NCBI RefSeq assembly: GCF_001701025.1 | Contig: NZ_CP016793.1 | Coordinates: 7,130,001-7,194,000, forward strand | Reading direction: 5' to 3' | DNA: 64,000 nt | Source: Lentzea guizhouensis | Lineage (GTDB): Bacteria > Actinomycetota > Actinomycetes > Mycobacteriales > Pseudonocardiaceae | Shown here: in pieces, positions 8,718 to 18,316 of the stretch | How positions within the stretch are numbered: the first letter of the stretch is position 1 | How the letters are laid out: the number at the start of each line of letters is the position of its first letter | Program-made: the position numbers and the translations under genes | Notes under the pieces: generated by a model | Told to the model about the DNA's origin: nothing | The model's input: only the letters and a program-made list of their open reading frames with translations | The model's database searches: none

Positions 8718-9818
8718 ATGGCCACCGAACTCGTCGCCCCGCCGACACCCGCCGTCGCCGGTGGTCTGAGTCCCGGCCTGGTCCGGGAACGGGTGGACGC
8801 GGCACTGGCCGCGTTCCTGGCCGCGAAGACCGACTCGGCTCCGGACGCGTGCCTGCCGCCGCTGGTGACGCTGCTGCGCGACTTCCTGCGCGGCGGCAAG
8901 CGGCTGCGGCCGCTGTTCTGCCACTGCGGGTGGCTGGCCGGTGGCGGTGACCCCGGCGCCGAGCAGCCGGTCGTCGTCGGCGCGGCCCTGGAACTGTTCC
9001 ACGCCTTCGCCTTGGTGCACGACGACGTCATGGACGCCTCCGATCTGAGGCGTGGCCGGCCGACCGTGCACCGGGCCCTCGCCGCGCGCTACGACGGCAC
9101 CGGCGGCGAGCGGGCCGCCGAGCGGTTCGGGACCAGCGGCGCGATCCTGCTCGGCGACCTCTGCCTGGTGTGGTCGGACGAGCTGCTGGCCGCCGTCGAG
9201 GTCGAGGGCGGGCGCAGACGAGCCGTGCGCAGGCTCGTGGACACCATGCGCACCGAGCTGGTCGCCGGGCAGTACCTCGACCTGGCCGGCACGATCGGGT
9301 CCGACGGCGACGAGCTGCGGCGGGCGTGGCGGGTCGTGCGGCTCAAGACCGCGCGGTACACGGTGGAGCTGCCGTTGCGCATCGGTGCGGTGCTTTCCGG
9401 TGCCAGCGCACGGGTCCTGAACGCCTGCGGCGCCTATGGCCGGCCGGTCGGCGAGGCGTTCCAGCTGCGCGACGACCTGCTGGGCGTGTTCGGCGACCCG
9501 GCGGTGACGGGCAAGCCCGCCCTGGACGACCTGCGGGAGGGCAAGCGGACCGTGCTGATGGCCCTGGCGCGGCGGCACGCGACCGCCGCGCAACGCGCGA
9601 TCATCACCGCCCTGCACGGAAAACCCGACCTGGACCACGACGAGGCCGACCGGTTGCGCGCGGTCCTGCGGGACACGGGCGCCGTCACCCGCGTGGAGGA
9701 GCTGATCGAGAACCGGGCACGGCAGGCGCTGGCGGTGCTGGCGTCGGCGGCCATCGCGCCCCAGGTCAAGCCACGGCTGGCCGAGCTCGTCGTGTCCGCC
9801 ACCACCCGCACGCGGTGA
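8718..9818 (+). CDS. Polyprenyl (probably geranylgeranyl) diphosphate synthase
   Basis: This 366-residue isoprenyl diphosphate synthase has the first Asp-rich motif DDVMD at residues 102-106 and the second, DDLLGVFGD, at 252-260, plus GGKRLRP near residue 59, which binds isopentenyl diphosphate. It condenses allylic diphosphates with IPP to a C15-C20 product. It resembles short-chain actinobacterial trans-prenyltransferases of the GGPP type, but the chain length is inferred from context. GGAGAG precedes the ATG. It is divergent from the terpene synthase and leads into the ABC exporter genes, 20 bases downstream. Confidence 0.88.
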   Translation: MATELVAPPTPAVAGGLSPGLVRERVDAALAAFLAAKTDSAPDACLPPLVTLLRDFLRGGKRLRPLFCHCGWLAGGGDPGAEQPVVVGAALELFHAFALVHDDVMDASDLRRGRPTVHRALAARYDGTGGERAAERFGTSGAILLGDLCLVWSDELLAAVEVEGGRRRAVRRLVDTMRTELVAGQYLDLAGTIGSDGDELRRAWRVVRLKTARYTVELPLRIGAVLSGASARVLNACGAYGRPVGEAFQLRDDLLGVFGDPAVTGKPALDDLREGKRTVLMALARRHATAAQRAIITALHGKPDLDHDEADRLRAVLRDTGAVTRVEELIENRARQALAVLASAAIAPQVKPRLAELVVSATTRTR

Positions 9819-9838
9819 CCGAACTCGAAGGGAGCGCG

Positions 9839-10495
9839 ATGTCCACTGAGGACTTCGCCTTGCGCGCCGTGGACCTGCACAAGGCCTTCGGCTCGCACCA
9901 GGTCTTGCAGGGTGTCGAGTTCTCCCTGCGCCAGGGGGAGATCATGGGGGTGATCGGGGAGAACGGCGCCGGCAAGACGACCCTGCTGCGCGTGCTGTCC
10001 GGTGAGCTGAAAGCCGACCGCGGCAGCGTCGTGCACCAGGGCCGCCTCGGCTACTGCCCGCAGCGCATCGTCGTCAACAACGAGCTGACCGTCGAACAAC
10101 ACCTGCGCTACTTCCAGAGCGCCTACCAGCTCAGCAGCCTCACCCGTGCCGACGAGCTGGTGGAGCGCCTCGACCTCACCCGCTACCTGCGCCGCAAGGC
10201 CGGCGTGCTGAGCGGTGGCACCAAGCAGAAGTTCAACCTCGTCCTCGCGCTCATGCACGACCCCGGCGTGGTCCTGATGGACGAGCCGTACCAGGGTTTC
10301 GACTGGGACAACTACCTCACGTTCTGGTCGATCACCCGCGAGCTGCGCGAACGCGGCCAGTCCGTGCTGGTGATCTCCCACATCGCGCACGACGTCAAGA
10401 GGTTCGACCGCCTGCACCGGCTGCGGGCCGGCAAGGTCGTCGCCGAGAAGACCACCACGCGCCGCATCCCCACCGGCAGGAAGGTCACGTCGTGA
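9839..10495 (+). CDS. ABC transporter ATP-binding protein
   Basis: This 218-residue ABC ATPase has Walker A GENGAGKTT (about residues 41-49), signature LSGGTKQK, Walker B VVLMDEP and the switch His in VISHIAHD. It energises the membrane protein encoded next, whose GTG start overlaps its stop (GTGA at 10492-10495). Start ATG at 9839 follows GAAGGGAGCG; the frame is open much further upstream but overlaps the prenyltransferase gene. With the permease it probably exports the product of the neighbouring terpenoid genes or protects the host from it; that link is inferred from position. Confidence 0.87.
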   Translation: MSTEDFALRAVDLHKAFGSHQVLQGVEFSLRQGEIMGVIGENGAGKTTLLRVLSGELKADRGSVVHQGRLGYCPQRIVVNNELTVEQHLRYFQSAYQLSSLTRADELVERLDLTRYLRRKAGVLSGGTKQKFNLVLALMHDPGVVLMDEPYQGFDWDNYLTFWSITRELRERGQSVLVISHIAHDVKRFDRLHRLRAGKVVAEKTTTRRIPTGRKVTS

Positions 10496-11508
10496 AGCCG
10501 CCCTCCGCTCTGCTCGCCGACCTGCGCGCGGTGAGGAGCTCCCTCGACGGGCGCACCACGTGGTGGGCGAAGCTGCTCAAGGCCGCCGGCTTCGAGATCA
10601 CCCAGCACACCCGCAACCACCTCGCGCTCGGCCTGGTGGTGTGCTTCATCCCGCTCTGGCTCGGCATCGTCCACGCCGTCATCCCCAACAACACCGTCGA
10701 GTTCCACTCCCAGGTGCTCGGTCACGCGATGCGGGTCGACGCCAACGAGCTGGCCATGATCTCGGGCGCCATCAACGCGGTCACCCTGATCATCGGCTTC
10801 ATGCAGTTCGCGTCCGTGCGGCGCTCCAGCGACTTCGACCAGCGGCTCGTCCTGGCCGGCCACCCGAGGTCGTGCATGCTGGTCGCCAAGCTCGTGGCGC
10901 TGGTCCTCATGGCCGTGGTGACCGCGCTCTACGCCACGGTCGTCATGGACCTGTTCTGGGAGCCGCGCCAGGTCGCGCTCATCGGGTTCAGCCTCTTCAC
11001 CAGCGCGCTCACCTACGGCGGGCTCGGCATGGTCCTCGGCCTGGCGCTGTCGACCGAGCTGGCCGGCATGTTCGTCATCATCATGGTGAGCCTGGTCGAC
11101 GTGATGGTGCAGAACCCCATCATCAACCCGTCGGCCGACCTCGGCCCGGTCCGCCTGCTGCCGACCTACGGTTCGATGCAGGCGGCCGCGGTCGCCGGGT
11201 TCACCGACGAGGGCGCCGTCGGCCACGCCCTGCTCGGCCTGGTGTGGCTGCTGGCCTTCAGCCTGGTGGGTGCCACCGCGTTCCACTGGCGGACCAAGGA
11301 CCACGCCGCCCACACCACGGCGTCCGCCCCGCAGACCGCGACGGTCGTCGTGACCACCCGCGCCGACGGGACCCTGGTGATCGAGTCGACGGCCGGGCCG
11401 ATCATGGTGTGCTCCGAGCCGCCGGGCTGCACGTGCGAGAAAACCGTGCCACGGCAACGTGTGCGCAGACCGGCCGCGACGAAGCTGACCGTGTTCGAAG
11501 CGCCCTGA
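10492..11508 (+). CDS. ABC transporter permease
   Basis: This 338-residue protein has six likely membrane helices: about 45-65 (LALGLVVCFIPLWLG), 85-105, 130-155 (LVALVLMAVVTALYATVV), 160-185, 195-215 and 245-265. A hydrophilic tail of about 65 residues contains a Cys pair (CSEPPGCTCE). Translation is coupled to the ATPase by a GTGA overlap. The C-terminal codons and stop lie in a 20-bp tandem duplication (11485-11524), so the natural end may have been slightly different. It is the membrane half of a type-2 exporter. Confidence 0.8.
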   Translation: MKPPSALLADLRAVRSSLDGRTTWWAKLLKAAGFEITQHTRNHLALGLVVCFIPLWLGIVHAVIPNNTVEFHSQVLGHAMRVDANELAMISGAINAVTLIIGFMQFASVRRSSDFDQRLVLAGHPRSCMLVAKLVALVLMAVVTALYATVVMDLFWEPRQVALIGFSLFTSALTYGGLGMVLGLALSTELAGMFVIIMVSLVDVMVQNPIINPSADLGPVRLLPTYGSMQAAAVAGFTDEGAVGHALLGLVWLLAFSLVGATAFHWRTKDHAAHTTASAPQTATVVVTTRADGTLVIESTAGPIMVCSEPPGCTCEKTVPRQRVRRPAATKLTVFEAP

Positions 11509-11533
11509 CCGTGTTCGAAGCGCCCTGACCGTG
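11485..11533. repeat. 20-bp tandem duplication over the permease stop codon
   Basis: The unit CTGACCGTGTTCGAAGCGCC occurs at 11485-11504 and again at 11505-11524, followed by nine bases of a third copy. Each copy boundary creates a TGA in the permease frame, so the first boundary supplies the present stop. The centre of the unit, TTCGAA, is a palindrome. Confidence 0.9.
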
Positions 11534-11534
11534 A

Positions 11535-13006
11535 TCACGTCCGGTCGGCCGTCCGGGGCGTGGAACCGGCCCACCACCCGGCGGCGAAGACCACGAAGGA
11601 GCACCCCAGCGCCAACGCCAGCCCGAGGTCGGTGGCGAAGTCGAGCCCGGCCGGTCGGCCGACCGTCCAGCCGAGCACCGGTCCGAGGTGCGCGAGCCCG
11701 GCGAGGACGGCGGCTGCGGCCACCACCGCCGCGCGTGGCCGTGGAACCGTCGCCTGGACGAGGGTGAGGCCGACGGCGACACCGGTCAGGCACAGCGCGT
11801 AGACCAGGCCAGGGCCGGTCTCGTCGGCCGTGGCGAAGAAGAACCCCACCCAGCCGCCGACGACGAGTGCCGACGCGGGCAGCACGGCGAACGGCAGCAG
11901 CACCTTCGGCCGGGCCCGCGCCCGGCCGACCGCGACGGCCATGCCGACCAGCAGGGCGAGCACGACGACCAGCCCGGCCTGGACCAGGTGGTCACCGATC
12001 ACCTGACCGAACCCGGTGAGCGGGGTGGGGCGGATGTCCAACCCGGCGACCACGACCGGCACGCTGCGCCAAGCGCCGTCGGTGCCGCGGACCGCCATGC
12101 CCTCCGCACCGTTGGCCACGAACACCTCGTGCCCGCCCGGCGCCGCCCGGACCAGGACGTCCACGCTCGCGATCTTGGAGCTGCGGTCGACGCCGCTCGG
12201 GATGAGGTGCCGCCGTTCGACGAACTCCCACCGGGCGGCGGGCACCTCCCAGACCGTGCGCCAGGTCTGCCCGCCGTCGGTGGTCTCGTCGACACCGAGC
12301 AACCGGCCACCGCGCGGTGGCTCCTCGTCGTAGCTGAGCTCGCCGCCGCCGTGCACGCGGTAGCACTGCGTGATGGCACCCGGCACGCAGGCTTCGAGCT
12401 GCGGCCGGCGTTCCGACGGTGCTTGAGCCAGGGGCGTCCAGTCGCCGACGCCGGTGGGAGAGCTGAAGAACCGTTCGTCCACGCCGATCACCACCTGGCC
12501 GCCGTCGCCGGCCCGGACCGACTCGACCGCCGGCAATGAGACGTGCGGCGCCGAGGTGGCGGCGACCGCCAGCACCGCGAACGGCAGCGACACGACCAGC
12601 CGCACCCGGTGGGCCAGGCCGTCCGGCAACGGGGAGCGGCCGCGCCCGCGCCAGGTCCACCAGGCGAGCCCGCGGCACGCGACGAGGTCGGCCGGATCGG
12701 CCAGGACGACGGAGGCCCGTTGACCACCGACCACGCCGACGCGACCTCGGCGCCCGCACCGGTCGTCTTGACCCACGCGAACCCGGCCCCGGTCAGCGCG
12801 ACCGCGACGGCCGCCGCGTGCCGTCCCACCGGGAACAGCAGCGCCAGCACCGCCGGCGCGACCACCAGACCGGCGAAGTCGCTGAGCTTGCCGGTCACGA
12901 GCCCCGGCCACGCCTGTTTGAGCACGTGGTCGTTGACCAGCAGGACCGCGGTGGCCGCGATCGTGACCGGATGCGCCACCCAGCGCAGGAAACCCCCAGC
13001 TCGCAT
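11535..13006 (-). pseudogene. Polytopic membrane protein with extracytoplasmic BNR-like domain, frameshifted
   Basis: The N-terminal half lies in one frame (start near 13006, with helices such as IAATAVLLVNDHVLK and FAGLVVAPAVLALLFP). After AWSVV, near 12720, the natural continuation (ASVVLADPADLVA) is in another frame; one extra C in AAC-GGG would restore it. The rest has a large outside domain with a BNR-like piece (DGGQTWRTVWEVP) and three or four further helices. Total length would be about 490 residues. The family was not recognised. Start could also be GTG at 13054. It may be a real pseudogene or a one-base consensus error. Confidence 0.55.
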
Positions 13007-13114
13007 GGCCTGAGCCTGCGTGGTGGTGATCACGACCGGGACTCGGCCCGGCACCGGATCGGCTTTGCGTGCTCGGAGCGCGATCGGCCGGTGCTCCGGG
13101 TTCCAGGTCCGCTG

Positions 13115-14134
13115 CTAACGCGGCGGTGCCGTCGAGTTGCGGGTCACCAGCCGCACGTCCAGCACCAGCGGGTCCGCCGGCCGTTCGCCGCCCTCGACCA
13201 GCGCGAGCAACCGGTCCACCGCGTGGGTCGCCTTGCCCACGATGTCCTGTGCGATGGTCGTCAGCTTCGGCGTGATGTACGCGCTGATGTCCAGGTCGTC
13301 GAAGCCGACCACCGACACCCGGTCCGGCACGCCGACCCCGGCCTCCAGCATGCCCTCGATGATGCCGATCGCCAGGATGTCCGCCGTGGCGAACACGGCG
13401 GTCGCGTCCGGGTGGGCGTCGAGCAGGCGCCTGCCCAGTGCGACGCCGTTCTCGTGCGTCGTGTTCAGCGTCTCGACCGGACAGTCCGCAGTGGACAACC
13501 CGGATTCCTCGAAAGCCTTCTGGAAACCCAGGAAGCGCTCGTGCACGACACCGACGTCGGTGAACGACGGACCCGCGAACACGATCCTGCGGTGGCCCAG
13601 CGAGAGCAGGTGCGCAGCCGCCAGGCGGGCGCCGGTGAAGTCGTCGGAGCGCACGCCCGTGGTGAGCGGGTTGGCGGAGTAGCTGTCGACGGCGAGCACC
13701 GGGGTGGCGCCGATGACGCGCCGGCGCAGGCCGGTGACCTCCTCGTCCAGGAAGCCCAGCAGCACCGCGCCGTCGAGGCTCCACGAGCGCAGCGCCTCGC
13801 CGATCTCCGAGGTGTCGGAGACGCCGCGCAGCAGCAGGTGGTATCCGCGCTTGCGGAGCCTGCGCTCGATCTGGCCGATGATCGCGATGTTGTGCGGGCT
13901 GATCGCCAGGCTGTCCTCGGTGGCCGCGGGCACCAGCAGGCCGACCAGCCGGGACTGGTTGGCGGCGAGGCTGCGGGCCGACGCGCTGGGCACGTAGCCG
14001 CGTTCGTCGATGATCCGGCGGACCCGCTCGACGGTCTCCGCAGAGACCCGCGCGCTCTTGCCGTTGATCACGTTGGACACGGTCATCGTGCTGACGCCGG
14101 CCGCCTCCGCGATGTCCTTCAAGGTGACTCGCAA
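13115..14134 (-). CDS. LacI-family transcriptional regulator of the alpha-glucan locus
   Basis: This 339-residue repressor has the LacI helix-turn-helix and hinge at its N-terminus (LKDIAEAAGVSTMTVSNVIN) and a periplasmic-binding-protein-like sugar domain (GLLVPAATEDSLA to SVVGFDDLDISAY). TTG at 14134 is chosen because it directly precedes the helix-turn-helix and follows GAGGGG. It is divergent from the GH13 gene, and an AGCGCT-centred palindrome lies between them. It most likely represses the glucosidase, importer and alpha-1,3-glucanase genes until a malto- or nigero-oligosaccharide binds. Confidence 0.88.
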   Translation of the reverse strand: MRVTLKDIAEAAGVSTMTVSNVINGKSARVSAETVERVRRIIDERGYVPSASARSLAANQSRLVGLLVPAATEDSLAISPHNIAIIGQIERRLRKRGYHLLLRGVSDTSEIGEALRSWSLDGAVLLGFLDEEVTGLRRRVIGATPVLAVDSYSANPLTTGVRSDDFTGARLAAAHLLSLGHRRIVFAGPSFTDVGVVHERFLGFQKAFEESGLSTADCPVETLNTTHENGVALGRRLLDAHPDATAVFATADILAIGIIEGMLEAGVGVPDRVSVVGFDDLDISAYITPKLTTIAQDIVGKATHAVDRLLALVEGGERPADPLVLDVRLVTRNSTAPPR

Positions 14135-14197
14135 GAGCTGCCCCTCTGATTTCCGTCGTTGACACCGTCTGTGCCGCAGGCTAGCTTTCCACACCAC

Positions 14198-14229
14198 GCA
14201 GATTTAGCGCTATACCTAACTTGATCTGC
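14198..14229. promoter_or_regulatory. LacI-type operator between regulator and GH13 gene
   Basis: TAGCGCTA at 14205-14212 is a perfect 8-bp palindrome with the central CG typical of LacI-family operators. It is framed by a longer inverted repeat (GCAGAT at 14198-14203, ATCTGC at 14224-14229). Both lie in the 146-base divergent region, so binding could control both directions. Confidence 0.55.
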
Positions 14230-14280
14230 AGTGATCGGCGAGCTGTCGCGCGCCGAAAATCGAACGAGGGGATTCGCACC

Positions 14281-15954
14281 GTGACGACGGACCCGCCGCC
14301 CTGGTGGCGCACCGCGGTGATCTACCAGGTCTACCCGCGCAGCTTCGCGAACGGCGACGGCGCCGGCGACCTCGCCGGGGTGCGCGCCCGCCTCGGCCAC
14401 CTGCGCGACCTCGGGGTCGACGCCATCTGGTTCACCCCCTGGTACCTCTCGCCGATGGCCGACGGCGGCTACGACGTCGCCGACTACCGCAGGATCGACC
14501 CCGCCTTCGGCACGCTGGCCGACGCGGAGGCGCTCATCGCCGATGCGGCGGCGTTGGGCATCCGCACGATCGTCGACGTGGTGCCCAACCACGTCTCCAG
14601 CGACCACGCCTGGTTCCAGGCCGCGCTGGCCGCCGGTCCCGGATCGCCCGAGCGCGAACGGTTCTGGTTCCGCGAGGGTCTCGGTGAGCACGGCGAGCTG
14701 CCCCCGACGAACTGGCGGTCGAGCTTCGCGGGCGGCACCTGGACCCGCGTGCCCGACGGGCAGTGGTACCTGCACCTGTTCGCGCCCGAGCAGCCCGACC
14801 TCAACTGGAACCACCCCGACGTGCGGCGCGAGCACGAGGACGTGCTGCGGTTCTGGTTCGACCGCGGTGTGGCGGGCATCCGGGTCGACTCGGCGTCCAT
14901 GCCGGTCAAGGACCCCGCGCTGCCCGAGGTGCCGGAGACCTACGCCGCCGGCGAGCACCCGTTCGTCGACCGCGACGAGCTGCACGACATCTACCGCTCG
15001 TGGCGTGCCGTGGCCGACTCCTACGCCGAGCCGCGGGTGCTGGTCGGCGAGGTGTGGCTGGACGACCAGAAGCGCTTCGCCCGCTACCTGCGCCCCGACG
15101 AGATGCACTCGGCGTTCAACTTCGACTTCATGGGCCGGCCCTGGGACGCCAAGGAGCTGCGCGACTCCATCACGTCCACCGTGGACGCACACGCCCCGGT
15201 CGGCGCGCCCGCCACCTGGGTGCTGTCCAACCACGACGTCACCCGCCCGGTGACCCGCTACGGGCGTGCCGAGACGTCGTTCTCGTTCCTGGCCAAGCAG
15301 TTCGGCGTGCCCACCGACCTGGAGCTGGGGGAGCGGCGGGCGCGGGCGGCGGCGTTGCTGACGGCGGCGCTGCCCGGCGCGCTGTACGTCTACCAGGGCG
15401 ACGAGCTGGGGTTGCCCGAGGTCGAGGACCTGCCGCTGGAGGTGCTGCAGGACCCGATGCACTTCCGGTCAGAAGGCGTCGACCCCGGACGTGACGGGTG
15501 CCGGGTGCCGCTGCCGTGGACTCGGAATGGCCGCTCGCACGGGTTCGGGCCGGAGGACGGGCAGCCCACGTGGCTGCCCCAACCGGCGGGCTGGGGCAAC
15601 CGGTCGGTGGAGGCGCAGCACGACGACCCCGCGTCGATGCTGTCGCTGTACCGGTCCGCACTCGCTCTGCGCCGCGCCGAACCGGGTCTGAGCGGGGAGT
15701 CGTTCGACTGGATCGACCTCGGCCCCGACACGATCGCCTTCCGCCGTGACGACGTGGTGTGCGTGGTCCACTTCGGACCGGACCCGCTCCCGCTGCCGCC
15801 CCACGAGGAGATCCTGCTGACCAGCGCCCCGCTCACCGGCACCGCGCCTGCCACCGCCACCGCCCTGCCCGCGACCGCCGCCGGGCTGCCTGCCACCGCC
15901 CCGTCTGCCGGGGCCTGCCTGCCCACCGACGCCGCCGCCTGGCTGCGCGTGTAG
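14281..15954 (+). CDS. GH13 alpha-glucosidase (oligo-1,6-glucosidase-like)
   Basis: This 557-residue enzyme shows the four GH13 regions: DVVPNH (about 99-104), GIRVDSA with the nucleophile Asp203, GEVW with the acid/base Glu257, and SNHDV with His318-Asp319. It lacks a signal peptide, so it acts inside the cell on imported alpha-linked oligosaccharides. The C-terminal 40 residues are a low-complexity Ala/Pro/Thr stretch. GTG at 14281 follows a GAGGGG site; the frame is open to 14221 but that part is not family-like. It begins the operon that continues with the sugar importer. Confidence 0.88.
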   Translation: MTTDPPPWWRTAVIYQVYPRSFANGDGAGDLAGVRARLGHLRDLGVDAIWFTPWYLSPMADGGYDVADYRRIDPAFGTLADAEALIADAAALGIRTIVDVVPNHVSSDHAWFQAALAAGPGSPERERFWFREGLGEHGELPPTNWRSSFAGGTWTRVPDGQWYLHLFAPEQPDLNWNHPDVRREHEDVLRFWFDRGVAGIRVDSASMPVKDPALPEVPETYAAGEHPFVDRDELHDIYRSWRAVADSYAEPRVLVGEVWLDDQKRFARYLRPDEMHSAFNFDFMGRPWDAKELRDSITSTVDAHAPVGAPATWVLSNHDVTRPVTRYGRAETSFSFLAKQFGVPTDLELGERRARAAALLTAALPGALYVYQGDELGLPEVEDLPLEVLQDPMHFRSEGVDPGRDGCRVPLPWTRNGRSHGFGPEDGQPTWLPQPAGWGNRSVEAQHDDPASMLSLYRSALALRRAEPGLSGESFDWIDLGPDTIAFRRDDVVCVVHFGPDPLPLPPHEEILLTSAPLTGTAPATATALPATAAGLPATAPSAGACLPTDAAAWLRV

Positions 15955-15970
15955 TTCCCCTGGAGAGACA

Positions 15971-17347
15971 ATGATGTCCCACCGTTCCAGAGTCTTCGCC
16001 GCCCTCGCGCTGCCACTCGCGCTGCCACTCGCGCTCACCGCCTGCGCGTCCACCCCCGACGACGAGCTCAACGCCGAGGGCAAGGTCGTCCTCACCGTCG
16101 CCATGGACGCCGGGCTGGACGGCAAGGCGGTCGAGGCGTTCAACGCCCGTGTCGCCCAGTTCGAGCAGGCCCACTCCGACATCGACGTGAAGCCCCAGGA
16201 GTACACCTGGACGGCGGCGACGTTCACCGCGCAGCTCGCCGGCGGCACCGTGCCGGACGTGCTGACCGTGCCGTTCACCGACGGCCGCGGCCTCATCGAA
16301 CGCCGCCAGATCGCCGACATCAGCGGCCAGGTCGCCACCCTGCCCTACGCCGGGGCGCTCAACCCGGCCATCGCCAAGGCGGGCCAGGCCGCCGACGGCA
16401 AGCAGTGGGCGGTCCCGATCGCCGCCTACGGCCAGGCCCTGCACTACAACCGCACGCTGTTCACCCAGGCCGGGCTCGACCCGGACAAGCCGCCGACGAC
16501 GTGGGCCGAGGTGCGCACCGCCGCCAAGCAGATCGCCGAGCGCACCGGCCAGGCCGGGTACGCGCAGATGACCCAGGGCAACACCGGCGGGTGGATCCTC
16601 ACCACGCTCGACTACGCGTTCGGCGGGCGCACCGAGAAGCTGACCGGTGACACCGCCGAGGCCACCATCGACACCCCGGAGATGACCGAGGTCCTCTCCA
16701 CGTTGCGCGCCATGCGGTGGGACGACAACTCCATGGGCGCGAACTTCCTCTACGACTGGGCGGGCATCAACCAGGACTTCGCCGCCGGCCGCATCGGCAT
16801 GTACGTCTCCGGCGGTGGCAACTACGGCAACCTGGTCACCCAGAACGGCCTCAAGCCCGCCGACTACGGCGTCGCCGCGCTCCCGCTGGCCGCCAAGCCC
16901 GAGGCCGGTGTGCTCGGTGGCGGCACGCTCGCCGTCGTCAGCCCGAACGCGGGCGAACGCGGCAAGGACGCCGCCGTGAAGTGGATCGACTTCTACTACA
17001 TGGGCAAGCTGACCGACCAGGACGCCGCCGTCGCCGACGCGAAGACCCTCGCCGAGACGAAGCAACCCGTTGGTGTGCCGGCGTTGCCGGTGGTGGACCG
17101 CGCCACCTACGACAAGCAGCAGGAGTGGGTCAAGCAGTACGTCAACGTGCCGCTGGCGCAGATGAAGCCCTACACCGACAAGATGTTCGACCAGCCGCTG
17201 GTCACCGAGCCCACCAAGTCCACTCAGGAGGTCTACAAGATCCTGGACACGACGGTGCAGAAGCTGCTCACCGAACGCGGCACGGACATCGCCGCGTTGC
17301 TCAAGGCGGCCGACACCGACGTGCAGAGCACGATCGGCCGGGGCTGA
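15971..17347 (+). CDS. Sugar ABC transporter substrate-binding lipoprotein
   Basis: This 458-residue protein has a lipoprotein signal peptide ending in LTAC (lipidated Cys about residue 25) and the fold pattern of extracellular family 1 solute-binding proteins (KWIDFYYM, NTGGWILTTLDYAFGG). It would capture oligosaccharides outside the membrane for the two permeases encoded next. The signal peptide holds a 12-bp slippage repeat at 16006-16029 (LPLALPLAL). GGAGAG precedes two adjacent ATG codons; 15971 is used, 15974 is equally possible. No ATPase gene is present, so it probably uses a shared MsiK-type ATPase encoded elsewhere. Confidence 0.88.
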   Translation: MMSHRSRVFAALALPLALPLALTACASTPDDELNAEGKVVLTVAMDAGLDGKAVEAFNARVAQFEQAHSDIDVKPQEYTWTAATFTAQLAGGTVPDVLTVPFTDGRGLIERRQIADISGQVATLPYAGALNPAIAKAGQAADGKQWAVPIAAYGQALHYNRTLFTQAGLDPDKPPTTWAEVRTAAKQIAERTGQAGYAQMTQGNTGGWILTTLDYAFGGRTEKLTGDTAEATIDTPEMTEVLSTLRAMRWDDNSMGANFLYDWAGINQDFAAGRIGMYVSGGGNYGNLVTQNGLKPADYGVAALPLAAKPEAGVLGGGTLAVVSPNAGERGKDAAVKWIDFYYMGKLTDQDAAVADAKTLAETKQPVGVPALPVVDRATYDKQQEWVKQYVNVPLAQMKPYTDKMFDQPLVTEPTKSTQEVYKILDTTVQKLLTERGTDIAALLKAADTDVQSTIGRG

Positions 17348-17350
17348 GCG

Positions 17351-18316
17351 GTGGTCCTCCAGTCCGAAGCTCCTGTGGCAGCGGTTGTCCCACCACCGCC
17401 GCCACAGGCACCACGACGCCGGTGCACGCCGGTCACCTGGGTCCGCCGCGGCGGGCTGACCAGCCTGCTGTTCCTGCTGCCGCTGCTGGTGGTCTTCGGG
17501 GTGTTCTCCTGGGCACCGATCGTGCAGTCGGTCGTGATGAGCTTCCAGCGCACGAACCTCGTCGGCCCGGTCACGTTCGTCGGCCTGGACAACTTCGCGC
17601 AGGTGCTCAACGACCCTCTGTTGTGGACGGCGGTCGGCAACACGCTGTGGTTCGCGGTGCTGGCACTGGTGTTCGGCTATCCGGTCCCGCTGGTCGCCGC
17701 CGTGCTGATCAGCGAGGTCCGGGCCCGGCGCGGGCTGTTCAGCGCGCTGGCCTACCTGCCCGTGGTGGTGCCGCCGGTGGTCGCCGTGCTGCTGTGGAAG
17801 TTCTTCTACGACGCGAGCCCGTCCGGGGTGTTCAACACCGTGCTCGGCTGGGTCGGCCTGGGACCGTGGCAGTGGCTGCAGAACCCCGCCAGCGCCATGC
17901 CGGCGCTGGTGCTGGAGGCGACCTGGGCGGCGGCGGGCGGCACGGTGATCATCTATCTGGCGGCGCTGGCCGGGGTGCCCGTCGAGCAGTACGAGGCCGC
18001 CGAGATCGATGGCGCCGGCATCTGGCGCAAGGTCTGGCACGTCACGCTGCCGCGGCTGCGGGGTGTGCTGCTGGTGACGTTCATCCTGCAGATCATCGGC
18101 ACCGCGCAGGTGTTCCTCGAACCGTTCCTGTTCACCGGCGGTGGTCCGGCGAACTCGACGATGACGGTCCTGTTGCTGATCTACGACTACGCCTTCGCCA
18201 GCAGCCTCGGCGGTGACTACGGCGCAGCGACCGCGTTGAGCATCATGCTCGCCGCCGTCCTGGCCGTGCTCTCGACGATCTACCTGCGCGTGACCCGGTC
18301 TTGGAGCGCGTCGTGA
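17351..18316 (+). CDS. Sugar ABC transporter permease (MalF-like)
   Basis: This 321-residue protein has six membrane helices following a Pro-rich cytoplasmic N-terminus, and the EAA loop EQYEAAEIDGAGIWRKVWHV that contacts the ATPase. It forms the membrane channel together with the next gene product. It starts with GTG three bases after the binding-protein stop and shares a GTGA with the next gene, so all three importer genes are tightly co-translated. Confidence 0.88.
   Translation: MVLQSEAPVAAVVPPPPPQAPRRRCTPVTWVRRGGLTSLLFLLPLLVVFGVFSWAPIVQSVVMSFQRTNLVGPVTFVGLDNFAQVLNDPLLWTAVGNTLWFAVLALVFGYPVPLVAAVLISEVRARRGLFSALAYLPVVVPPVVAVLLWKFFYDASPSGVFNTVLGWVGLGPWQWLQNPASAMPALVLEATWAAAGGTVIIYLAALAGVPVEQYEAAEIDGAGIWRKVWHVTLPRLRGVLLVTFILQIIGTAQVFLEPFLFTGGGPANSTMTVLLLIYDYAFASSLGGDYGAATALSIMLAAVLAVLSTIYLRVTRSWSAS

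Noticed and set aside
15833..18040. 735-codon minus-strand frame opposite the sugar importer genes
   Set aside because: No domain, and overlaps three well-supported genes.
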